From positions 1-28,625 of the forward strand of contig PBHA01000020.1 of assembly GCA_002719425.1 (NCBI GenBank): a DNA stretch of 28,625 bases, in the 5' to 3' direction. Within the stretch, counting starts at the first letter, position 1. Every line of letters starts with the position of its first letter. The DNA comes from Chloroflexota bacterium (GTDB lineage: Bacteria; Chloroflexota; Dehalococcoidia; UBA1151; TMED-70). The translations under genes were made by a program, and so were the position numbers. Under the pieces are notes generated by a model that did no database searches, had not been told where the DNA came from, and saw nothing but the letters and a program-made list of their open reading frames with translations. Shown here one piece after another: positions 8,348-17,100 of this stretch.

Positions 8348-10351
8348 TTATTTTTTCTCTAATGCTTCTTTACCTGCTTTTAATGTCTCTATTATTTTAT
8401 CAACATCATAAACGCAACCACCCCAAGTTCCTCCACTTACATCCTGTAAAGCAGCCCATAACCTCGTATCGTCGGGTAAATTTTTATTAGCCTTTATTTC
8501 TAGAGTTGCGTTCCTATTTTTTAATTCTTTATCACCCCATTCAATTCCATTATTATTTCCATTTTCTCCAACCAAGTTTATTGATCCACTTAGTTTTTTT
8601 GTATCTATAATAATCTCTATGAGATCTCCATCCTTCAATAGGCCAATTGGTCCTCCCGCTAATGCCTCAGGACCAATATGGCCTATACAAGCACCAGTGG
8701 ATACTCCTGAAAATCTAGCATCTGTTAATAAGGCTATGTGCTTTCCATAGGATAAATGCTTTAAAGCAGCTGTAATTTGATACGTTTCTTCCATCCCAGT
8801 TCCATTAGGACCGCCACAAATAATTACTAAAATTTCTCCTTTTTTCAGCTTATCTGGACCTGTTGACTTTATGGACCTCATCGCATCATTTTCTGAGTTA
8901 AAAACTCTTGCGTAACCTGTATTTCTATAAACTCCATCATGGTCAATTACTTCTGGATCAATCGCTGTAGACTTAATAACGGAACCTTCAGGAGCTATAT
9001 TTCCTAATGGAAAAGTTACAGTTGAAGTTAATCCTCTTAATGTTGCATTAGACTTACTCATAATTACATTTTCTGGATCTACTTTATCAGTTTTAGAAAG
9101 AAAGTTTCTAACGTATTTTCTACGGTCGGATTCCTCCCACCATTCTAGGTTTTCTTTTAATGTTTTTCCTGTAACAGTAAGTACATCTAGATTTAATAGT
9201 CCAAGTTTTTTTAAATTAAGCATTACTTCTGGAACTCCTCCAGCAGCATAAAATTGAGCTGTTGGGTGACCAACTGGACCATTTGGTAGTACGTCTACTA
9301 ATCTTGGAACATAACTATTAACTCTTGACCAATCTTCAACATTCATTCTTTTTCTTCCAACAGCATGAGCTATAGCTGGTAGGTGAAGTAAAAGATTTGT
9401 TGACCCTCCACATGCTGCATGCAAAACCATAGCATTTTCAAAAGCTTTATCTGTCAAAATATCCTGAATTGATATTTTTTTTTCTTCTAAATTCATTAAT
9501 GCCATAGCGGATCTTTTTGCATTATTTTTCCATGCAGGCGTTCCACTAGGCGTACATGCTGAGTGAGTTAAAGCAATTCCTAGTGATTCAGCTATTACTT
9601 GAGATGTTCCAGCTGTCCCCAGAAATTGACACCCCCCACCAGGAGACGCACAAGCTTTACATCCCATATCTTGAGCATAGTCAAGTGTGATTTCTCCTTG
9701 TGCAAACCTAGCTCCTATTGATTGAATTTTTCCAGCATCTTCACCATTTTTAGGAGCAAGAGTTGAGCCCCCTGGTACGATAATTGAAGGTTTTTCTCGC
9801 ATTCCCGCTAATGCCATCATCATTGCAGGTAAACCTTTGTCACAAGATGCTATACCCATAACTGCTTTTGCAGTAGGTAAAGATCTTGCTATTCTTCTAA
9901 ATACTTTTGCAGCATCATTTCTATAAGGAAGAGAGTCAAACATCCCAGTAGTTCCTTGGGTTCTTCCATCACAGGGATCTGAACAATATGCAGAAAAAGG
10001 TAATCCTCCCATTTCATTTATAGATTTTGCAGCATTTTCTACAAGAGTAGATAATTCCCAATGACCAGTATGAAAACCCAGAGCTATAGGATCTCCATCT
10101 TTATCTTTAAGTCCTCCACTAGTTGAAAGAATTAAAAATTGTTTTCTTAGTAACTCATCAGGATTCCATCCCATGCCTGCATTTTGTGTCAATCCAAAGT
10201 GATTCCCGCTTGGCTCATTTATTAATATTTCAGGTGTAAAAGGTATTTTTCCTGAAGGTCCATCAGCATGAGTTTGAATTGTATAATTAGTTTCCGTATT
10301 ACCTTCGATAATGTCTAAAAATGACACGTCTAAATTTTTTTTTGAAACCAC
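8348..10351 (-). CDS. yjhG: D-xylonate dehydratase-type IlvD/Edd family enzyme (YjhG/YagF subfamily)
   Basis: About 667 residues, the length of YjhG/YagF rather than of IlvD (about 560-615). Long stretches match what I recall of E. coli YjhG: THADGPSGKIPFTPE, SDPCDGRTQGTTGMFDSL, ASCDKGLPA, GCKACASPGGGCQFLGTAG and LPDDTRLWA. From the chosen start, Cys127, Cys170 and Cys241 are the likely iron-sulfur ligands. The enzyme dehydrates a sugar acid (D-xylonate, and possibly galactonate or gluconate) to a 2-keto-3-deoxy acid in the cytoplasm. The open frame extends to a TTG at 10366, but a GGAGAG site lies 5 bases before an in-frame GTG at 10351, which I take as the start. It is the first gene of the long minus-strand operon and has a good upstream promoter candidate. 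Confidence 0.9.
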   Translation of the reverse strand: MVSKKNLDVSFLDIIEGNTETNYTIQTHADGPSGKIPFTPEILINEPSGNHFGLTQNAGMGWNPDELLRKQFLILSTSGGLKDKDGDPIALGFHTGHWELSTLVENAAKSINEMGGLPFSAYCSDPCDGRTQGTTGMFDSLPYRNDAAKVFRRIARSLPTAKAVMGIASCDKGLPAMMMALAGMREKPSIIVPGGSTLAPKNGEDAGKIQSIGARFAQGEITLDYAQDMGCKACASPGGGCQFLGTAGTSQVIAESLGIALTHSACTPSGTPAWKNNAKRSAMALMNLEEKKISIQDILTDKAFENAMVLHAACGGSTNLLLHLPAIAHAVGRKRMNVEDWSRVNSYVPRLVDVLPNGPVGHPTAQFYAAGGVPEVMLNLKKLGLLNLDVLTVTGKTLKENLEWWEESDRRKYVRNFLSKTDKVDPENVIMSKSNATLRGLTSTVTFPLGNIAPEGSVIKSTAIDPEVIDHDGVYRNTGYARVFNSENDAMRSIKSTGPDKLKKGEILVIICGGPNGTGMEETYQITAALKHLSYGKHIALLTDARFSGVSTGACIGHIGPEALAGGPIGLLKDGDLIEIIIDTKKLSGSINLVGENGNNNGIEWGDKELKNRNATLEIKANKNLPDDTRLWAALQDVSGGTWGGCVYDVDKIIETLKAGKEALEKK

Positions 10352-10387
10352 ATTCTCTCCGATCAATCTATTATCTCTTAACTAAAA

Positions 10388-10417
10388 ATATTATTACATG
10401 ACCATTTCTAAGTGCAA
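10388..10417 (-). promoter_or_regulatory. Predicted promoter of the yjhG-led operon
   Basis: On the minus strand TTGCAC (10412-10417) is followed 18 bases later by TAATAT (10388-10393). Transcription would begin near 10380, giving a leader of about 30 bases that holds the GGAGAG site. This is the only large gap upstream of ten closely spaced genes. Confidence 0.45.
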
Positions 10418-10647
10418 TCCTATATTATGACAAGCTTTAGAATCTTTGAAAAAATCAAGTTACTTTTAGTTTGTTTATCTTTGAAATTTTCAGTTTAATA
10501 TTTCTTGAGGAATTAATATTTGAAATATAATTCTGATTGATTCATAATACTCTTAACTTTTAAACTAAATAAACTAAAAAAATTAAAGTAGAGAGATATA
10601 TCTATTCTAAAAATTTGACAATAAATTATTTATACAGGAGTTTAAAA
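10418..10647. other. Divergent AT-rich intergenic region
   Basis: About 230 bases between the yjhG promoter and the first plus-strand gene of the small island. I see no tRNA, no hairpin terminator and no convincing reading frame. A TTGACA at 10615-10620 looks like a -35 box but has no -10 box at the right distance. The stretch should contain the plus-strand promoter for the gene at 10648. Confidence 0.5.
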
Positions 10648-10884
10648 TTGTCGAGAGAGACTAATTATGATTTGTATTTAGATGCAGTTGATAGACTCAA
10701 TTCTATAATTGAGGATATTCAAATTAAGTGTGCAAAAAAAGAAATTGATTTTAATTCCAAAGTACCATCAAGAACAATTAAGTTTGCAGGAATGCTTGTA
10801 GCTACAGGTTTACCAGATCAAATAAATAATTTTGCTTCAGTTCTTGAAACTATTTATGGAAATGATATACAGCTTAATAATTAA
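10648..10884 (+). CDS. Small protein of unknown function
   Basis: 78 residues from a TTG start. The open frame reaches back to a TTG at 10615, but GGAG sits seven bases before the TTG at 10648, so I prefer that start (protein begins SRETNYDLYL after the initiator). The sequence looks mostly helical, with an acidic first helix (YLDAVDRLNSIIEDIQ), a lysine-rich link and a second helical part (LPDQINNFASVLETIYG). There is no signal peptide or membrane helix. I do not recognise the family. It is the first of three plus-strand genes between minus-strand catabolic genes. Non-ATG start and small size lower confidence, although the ribosome-binding site is good. Confidence 0.5.
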   Translation: MSRETNYDLYLDAVDRLNSIIEDIQIKCAKKEIDFNSKVPSRTIKFAGMLVATGLPDQINNFASVLETIYGNDIQLNN

Positions 10885-10974
10885 TATAAGACAGTTAACT
10901 AGATTTAAGTTACCGAATAATTTTATAATTTAAGACTCGATAATAGTTTGAATCAACCTGTCTCAGACTCCTAG

Positions 10975-11298
10975 ATGAAAAGAAAAAAAGATGATCATAA
11001 ATTGAACTTTCAACTTTTTGATGCTTCAAAATACGAAAGAATTTTTTCTATTCCTCAAAAATGGTTCAGACTGTTATCGAACCAAGAATCAGGATTTTTG
11101 AAAGATTTACTCAATGATGTTAATTACATTGATATTAATGATAACCAAATAAAGATTTCATTTAGATTAACCTCCTCATATAACCTTTTCAAAATGTCTA
11201 TGGGTAACCCAAAAGCAAAAAAAATAATAGAAAAACTTTTCAAATCTAATTTAGGAGAAGATATTAAGCTATTAGTTATTAGACCCATAAAAAATTAA
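10975..11298 (+). CDS. Hypothetical protein resembling a free-standing DnaX C-terminal domain
   Basis: 107 residues. A basic, charged start (MKRKKDDHK) leads into a domain with W..LL.....GFLKDLL near 36-47, then strand-helix-strand: IKISFRLTSS, FKMSMGNPKAKKIIEKLFKSNLG, IKLLVIRP. This order (Trp, short helix, strand ending in F, N-P-x-x-x-x-I helix, final strand) resembles the C-terminal domain that follows the ATPase in the DNA polymerase III gamma/tau subunit of several bacteria. Only the pattern is seen; the ATPase part is absent. An in-frame TAG lies directly before the ATG, so the gene does not extend upstream, and no ribosome-binding site is visible. It could be a remnant, a regulator, or an unrelated small fold. 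Confidence 0.55.
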   Translation: MKRKKDDHKLNFQLFDASKYERIFSIPQKWFRLLSNQESGFLKDLLNDVNYIDINDNQIKISFRLTSSYNLFKMSMGNPKAKKIIEKLFKSNLGEDIKLLVIRPIKN

Positions 11299-11318
11299 TT
11301 TTATCTTAGAATATTATT

Positions 11319-12011
11319 ATGAGTAAAAAACCATATGAACCTAAGGAATGGCTTAAATTATTTATTAATGTCCCCTATGAAAAACACTTAGATTTACTTA
11401 TAGTGCTCGGAATAATCTATAGATCGAGTGAGGGAGAAGAGGCATTAAGAAATATAGATCTTTCAGGTGACTCTGTTATCCTTGCTAGACTTATGAGTAA
11501 TAATGAAAGTTTTGCCGAGGCATTTGAGGGAATAGATGTTGAAAGACTTTTTTATACTTATTTTTCCATTGAACAATACGAAGAAATGTTACTTGAAGAA
11601 TGGGATCTTGACTTTTGGGCTAAAACAGGTTTAGAGAATCATATCTTTCTTACTAAATGGAAAGATTTATTTAGATTGTTTCCAATCTCTCAAAAACAAA
11701 AAAAAGATTTGCCAGAAGGAAATTTTACAGTTTATAGAGCGGGTTCACCTGAAGGAATATCTTGGACAACTAATAAAGGTATAGCTTATTGGTTTTGGTC
11801 AAAAAATAAACTACTTAATTCAGAGCCTAGATATAATCGATTTCTAAGCCTTTCTGTTACCAAAGAAGATGTTCTATTTTATAACAATAAAAAAGGACAA
11901 AATGAAGTTGTTTTAATTCCTAATGAGATTAAAGTAAAAATTATTCCTTACTCTGAATTTCAAAATTTTGAACAAATAAAACCGGAAGATAATTTTTCAG
12001 AAAAATATTAA
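11319..12011 (+). CDS. Protein with an ADP-ribosyltransferase-like C-terminal domain
   Basis: 230 residues. The first 125 are helical and acidic, with no recognised domain. The C-terminal half carries three spaced motifs that look like an R-S-E type ADP-ribosyltransferase: VYRAG (138-142, Arg140), ISWTT (147-151, Ser148) and NEVVLIP (195-201, Glu196). TTNKGIAYWFWSKN follows the second motif and VTKEDVLFYNN comes before the third, as in phage and bacterial proteins with this fold. If active it would transfer ADP-ribose from NAD to an unknown target, or act on a nucleic acid. The stop TAA overlaps the stop of the convergent enolase-superfamily gene inside TTAA. No immunity or secretion gene is recognisable beside it. 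A degenerate, inactive fold is possible. Confidence 0.65.
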   Translation: MSKKPYEPKEWLKLFINVPYEKHLDLLIVLGIIYRSSEGEEALRNIDLSGDSVILARLMSNNESFAEAFEGIDVERLFYTYFSIEQYEEMLLEEWDLDFWAKTGLENHIFLTKWKDLFRLFPISQKQKKDLPEGNFTVYRAGSPEGISWTTNKGIAYWFWSKNKLLNSEPRYNRFLSLSVTKEDVLFYNNKKGQNEVVLIPNEIKVKIIPYSEFQNFEQIKPEDNFSEKY

Positions 12012-13309
12012 CTCCAAGTCCTATCATGAGAGTCTAAATCATCCCACTCATCAGTTTTTTCAAATAATCCTTTTGGATAAATAGAAAACTTTTTATTTGT
12101 TCCATGTACACCGTCAGAAGATTCGGCTAGATGTTCTTCTATAGCTTCTTCATTTAGTTCAATCCCTAAACCAGGGGCATCATTTATAGTTACATAACCA
12201 TCTTTTATCAGCGGTCCTTCTTGACCTACTAGGTCAACTAAATCGTTCCACCAAGGATTATCTACAGAATGCATTTCTAAAGCAACAAAGTTCTCTATAC
12301 TTGCTGCACAATGAACATTCGCCATTGCTACAACAGGAGATCCAGCTTGATGAAGAGCTACAGGTATCCCAGCTTCTCTACAATAGTCTGCTATTTTTTT
12401 TGTCTCAAGTATTCCTCCAGATGTAGCAAGGTCCGGATGAGCAACCGATATAGCTCTTGCCTCAACTAAAGGCTCGAATCCTTCTTTACAATATATATCT
12501 TCGCCAGTACAGACAGGAGTATCTACTCTATTTTTCAGCATTTTCCATTGATCTACTAATTGCCAAGGTATCATATCCTCGTACCAAGCAAGAGTAAACT
12601 TATCTAAAGCTTTTCCAATTCTTATGGCATTTTCAACTCCCATATGGCCAAAATGATCAGAAGCTAAAGGCACTTCATAACCTATAATCTCTCTTACAGT
12701 CTTAACATACTCTTCCATTTTTGAAATACCATAATCAGTTACTTGAATGCCTGTAAAAGGATGCATAATACTAGCGGATTCATCGATTAAATTTTTGTTT
12801 ACAACACCATCTTGAAATTCAGATGCAATCCATAAACCAATATCCATTTTTAGAAAATCAAATCCTTCTTTCATCCTTTTCTTTAGAGCTTTTCCCATCT
12901 CTTCAGGATCTTTTTTTAATGGTGTATCTGCGTATACTTTTATCTTATTTCTATATTTCCCTCCAGCAAGCATATAAGCAGGAATTCCATATGCTTTCCC
13001 TGCAAGATCGCAAAGAGCCATTTCTACACCACAAACTCCTCCTCCTAACCTACCATGTCCTCCAAATTGTTTGATTTTTTGAAAGATTTTATCAATATCG
13101 CAAGGATTTTCTCCCAAAAGCCTGCTTTTCAGAGATAACGCATACTTTGCAGATGCTCCGTCTCTAACTTCTCCAAGACCTACTATATCTTGATTTGTAT
13201 AAAGCTTTATTATTGGCCAACGCCATCCTCCGTGACCGACTACACTAATCCTCATATCAGTTATTTTTAGATTTGATGGCTTTGAATTATCATTTTTAAT
13301 TGCAGACAT
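12008..13309 (-). CDS. Mandelate racemase/muconate lactonizing (enolase superfamily) sugar-acid dehydratase
   Basis: 433 residues with an N-terminal capping domain and a TIM barrel. Predicted Mg ligands are Asp218 (SDHFGH), Glu244 (WYEDM) and Glu270 (GEDIY). LKMD with Lys154 and Asp156 occupies the barrel strand where KxK or KxD bases lie, and His320 (ALHQAG) is placed for the second general base. The family abstracts the proton next to a carboxylate; most bacterial members of this type dehydrate sugar acids such as galactonate, gluconate or aldarates. The substrate is not predictable by eye. The gene starts two bases after the RraA-like stop and shares the operon with it, suggesting dehydration by this protein and cleavage of the keto acid by its neighbour. 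Confidence 0.87.
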   Translation of the reverse strand: MSAIKNDNSKPSNLKITDMRISVVGHGGWRWPIIKLYTNQDIVGLGEVRDGASAKYALSLKSRLLGENPCDIDKIFQKIKQFGGHGRLGGGVCGVEMALCDLAGKAYGIPAYMLAGGKYRNKIKVYADTPLKKDPEEMGKALKKRMKEGFDFLKMDIGLWIASEFQDGVVNKNLIDESASIMHPFTGIQVTDYGISKMEEYVKTVREIIGYEVPLASDHFGHMGVENAIRIGKALDKFTLAWYEDMIPWQLVDQWKMLKNRVDTPVCTGEDIYCKEGFEPLVEARAISVAHPDLATSGGILETKKIADYCREAGIPVALHQAGSPVVAMANVHCAASIENFVALEMHSVDNPWWNDLVDLVGQEGPLIKDGYVTINDAPGLGIELNEEAIEEHLAESSDGVHGTNKKFSIYPKGLFEKTDEWDDLDSHDRTWS

Positions 13310-13311
13310 TA

Positions 13312-14121
13312 TTACTTCTTTCTATCTTTTTTCCAATTTTCGAAATCTTCATTCATATCATTTGAGAATTCTCTATCAACTTCACCTGGAGTGTAAACTC
13401 CTTCCATAATACGTTGTTGCCCAAATTCATCTTTTAATCGCACATTTTCTGATGATTCAACAACCTCTTGTGCCAGATGAGGAGGAATGAAAATTACTCC
13501 AGACCTAGTTCCTAAAACTACATCACCTGGAATGCATGTAGCATTTCCAATTCTTGTAACTCCATTAATTTCAGGCATACTCACATCATTTATTGCACTT
13601 GGATCAAAACCTCTGACAAACGCATTGAAGTTTTCCATATCAAAAATTCTTTGAGTATCTCTTATTCCTCCATCAATTACCATTCCTGTACCTGTTTTTG
13701 ATTTAATTGCCGTTGTTAGATTATCTCCGGCAAATGTTCCGTCAAATATCTTGCCAAATAGATCTACTACTATTAGGTCATCTTCTTTTAGCTCATCTAT
13801 AACCCATGAATTTTGAAATCCAATCCTCTTTTCAGCCTCTCCTTGAGATTCAATTGCATCATTCAAATCAGGTCTCTTTGGAACCCATCGGCAAGTTACA
13901 GCTCTTCCAACTATAACCCTATCCGGATGAAGATTATTCCAATCTCCAACAAACTGAAAATGATATCCATTCTTTCTACAAGTTCCCCATGCTTCTTCAG
14001 TAGTAACTAATTTCATTCTTTCAAGAATATCCTTTGATACTAAAGGCCTAGAATTTTTATCTCTTTTACCCTTCCAACATTTAGTTACAGATTTAATTAA
14101 TTCTTTACTAGTGAGTTTCAT
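13312..14121 (-). CDS. RraA / HMG-aldolase-like family protein
   Basis: 269 residues, some 40 longer than typical RraA. Family features are AGDNLTTAIK (131-140), the loop VIDGGIRD (148-155) whose Arg and Asp bind the pyruvate moiety and metal in HMG/CHA aldolases, and IPGDVVLGTRSGVIFIPP (197-214). Members include the RNase E regulator RraA, class II aldolases for 4-hydroxy-4-methyl-2-oxoglutarate, and oxaloacetate decarboxylases. Lying between mfd (13 bases upstream) and an enolase-superfamily dehydratase (2 bases downstream), this one is more likely an aldolase or decarboxylase for a 2-keto acid made by its neighbour than an RNase regulator. The exact reaction is inference. Confidence 0.8.
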   Translation of the reverse strand: MKLTSKELIKSVTKCWKGKRDKNSRPLVSKDILERMKLVTTEEAWGTCRKNGYHFQFVGDWNNLHPDRVIVGRAVTCRWVPKRPDLNDAIESQGEAEKRIGFQNSWVIDELKEDDLIVVDLFGKIFDGTFAGDNLTTAIKSKTGTGMVIDGGIRDTQRIFDMENFNAFVRGFDPSAINDVSMPEINGVTRIGNATCIPGDVVLGTRSGVIFIPPHLAQEVVESSENVRLKDEFGQQRIMEGVYTPGEVDREFSNDMNEDFENWKKDRKK

Positions 14122-14134
14122 TTCTTCTTTCGAC

Positions 14135-17100
14135 TTAGTTTTTATTTATATTACTTGAAATCTCATGAAATTTTATTTTTATTTCTTCCTGAATTTTTAT
14201 GATTTTATTTATCAATAAAACTAGCTCAGAAAGTATATTTTCTGAGTTTTCAGGAATAAAAACCATAGTTTTAGATTTAATTTCTATATTTTCTATTATG
14301 TTTTTTTCTAAATAGAACTTAATGTCTAGAAGACTATCCTTGAATTTTATGCTTAATCTATCTCTGTCTCCTGTTATAGAGATAATATTATTAGATTCAT
14401 GACATAAAATTTTTATATGAGTTAGAATCAAAAGCCTTTCTAATTCTTCAGGCAGTTCTCCAAATCTATCTATTATTTCTTCTTTTATTTTAGAAATTTG
14501 ATTGATTTCTCTTGTTTTTGAAAGTCTCATGTATAAATTAAGCCTTATTTTTATATCATCTATATAATCTTCTGGAATTCTTGAATCTACATCGATATCT
14601 ACAGTGTTTATTAGAAAGAAGTCAAGAATTTCTTCTTTCCCATTTTTCATAGATTCAACTGTTGATTCTAGAAGAGAATTATAAAGCTCGAGTCCAATAG
14701 AGCTTATATTTCCACTTTGTTCTTTACCTAAAATATTACCTGCACCTCTAATTTCTAGATCTCTTAAGGCAATGTCATATCCTGACTGAAATTCTGAACT
14801 ATTAATAAGTGCATTTAATCTTTCTTCTGATATTTCATTGATTCTTGAACTTTTAGGTAGTAAAAAGTATGCATAAGAACTTTTTTCACTCCTTCCAATC
14901 CTACCTCTCATTTGATATAACTGAGATAATCCAAATTTTTGAGAATTATTTATAAATAGAGTGTTTACATTAGGCATATCAATACCTGATTCAATTATCG
15001 TTGTACAAACTAAAACATTAAATTTATTCTCCATAAAATTTGTGATAACTTTTTCTAGCTCCTTTTTTTCCATTTGCCCATGCGCAATTGCAATTTTTGC
15101 TTCTGGAACAATTTTTTTTATTTGATTTGAAATAATTTCTATATTTAAGACCTCATTATTTACAAAGAAAACTTGTCCTTTTCTATCTATCTCTCTTAAG
15201 ATACCTTCTCTTATTAGATCTTCTGAGAAAACAGAAAGATAATTATTCACGGGTATTCTGTTTTCAGGGGCAGTATTAATTACACTAAGATCTCTTACAC
15301 CATTTAAAGCCAGGCTTAGAGTTCTTGGAATTGGAGTTGCGCTCAAGCTCAAAATATCTACGTCTATTTCTCTTTTTTTAATTTTTTCTTTCTGTTCCAC
15401 TCCAAATTTATGTTCTTCATCTATTATTAGAAGGCCTAGTTTATTAAATTTTATTTTTTCATTAAGAAGCTTGTGGGTTCCGATGACAATATCAATTTTT
15501 CCTTCATTTAATTTAGATAGAATTTGATTGTTTTTTTTGTTTGATACAAATCTAGACATATATTCTACTTCTATTGGAAAAGGTTCTAATCTTTCTTTAA
15601 AAGTTTTGTAATGTTGTAAAGCTAGTACGGTTGTTGGAACTAAAATTGCCACTTGAAATCCATTTTCTACAACTCTAAATGCTGATCTAAGAGCAACTTC
15701 TGTTTTTCCAAACCCAACATCACCACAAAGCAATCTATCCATAGGCGTTTTTGATTTAAGGTCTTTGGTGATTTCTTCTATAGACTTAATCTGATCTATT
15801 GTTTCCTCAAACTCAAAAGATTCTTCTAAAACTTGATACCATTCGGTTGTTTTTGAAAAGCTTTTTCCTTTAATTTTTTCCCTTGTTGCATAAATTTGCA
15901 GCAATTCTCCTGCTAATATTTCTATTGATCTTTTGACTTTACTTTTTGTTTTAATCCATTTAGTTGATCCTAATGTATCTAAAGTTGGATCCTCTTTTTG
16001 GAAGGATTTATACACCTGAATTCTGTCAATTTGATCTGAAGGAACGTAAAGCTTATCATCATTTTTGTAATTGATTACAATAAACTCTTTATCAGAAGCC
16101 CCCATTTGTGTAGTGCCTATAAATTTTCCTACTCCATGGTCTATGTGAACAACATTATCTCCCAACTTAAACGGTTCTGATGAAATATTTGAAGGAATGT
16201 TATTAGAGTAAGATTTATAAGTTCTTTTCTTATTTCTTCCGAAAATTTCTTTATCACTTAGTAATAATAAAGAATTATTTGCATCATTTAATCTAAATCC
16301 TGTTCCCGCATTTCTTGAAATGATATTAATTTTGTCTTCGGAAAAATGATTTATGTTTTCAAATATCTTAATCTTTTCAGATCTCAATATTTCCTTCACT
16401 CTTGAGGGATAATCTGTAGATATTATTATTTTTTCATTTTTATTTTTTGTATCAATATATCTGTAAACATTATCTTTACTAAAATCTAAAATTTTTGGAA
16501 CAGAAAATTCTATTTTAAGTGAGTCGTCATCTTGTGATTTTCTCTGATTTAAATTCACTGAAAAATTATTTTTTTTCAAAAAATCATTAATGATTTTTTT
16601 TGAAATATATGGTGTTGGAAAATTATCTAAGATTATTTTTTTATTTATTTTTTCAGAGTAATTTTCTTCTCTTTTTTTCTGAATTTCTCTTAATTCAAAA
16701 TCAATATTATAATCTTCAATTTTTACTACTAAAGTATCTTCATATATATACTCAAAAATATTGCCTCTATCAAAAAAACCTGAATAAAAATTTATTAATT
16801 CTTCGCTACTACCATTTTGTATAGATTCTATGTCATCGTTTAGTTTTACTTTATTTTCTTTATTAAGATTATCGATGTAGTTTTTATTATAATTTTTCAC
16901 CATTTCCAAACTATCAAAGACATATGTTTCTTTTACGGGTGAGATACTTAGTTTTTCTAAATTTTGATATGATTTTTGTGTACTACTTTCAAAAAGCTTT
17001 ATACTTTCTATTTCATCATAGAAGAAATCAATTCTTACGGGATCTTTTTCAGATAAACAAAACACATCTACAATATCTCCTCTTTGTGCAAATTCTCCTA

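Noticed and set aside
10352..10366. TTG start of the xylonate dehydratase at 10366
   Set aside because: The GGAGAG site lies downstream of this TTG and correctly spaced before the GTG at 10351.
10615..10647. TTG at 10615 as start, or TTGACA there as a -35 box
   Set aside because: No ribosome-binding site precedes this TTG, while the TTG at 10648 has GGAG at good spacing; no -10 box lies 16-18 bases downstream.
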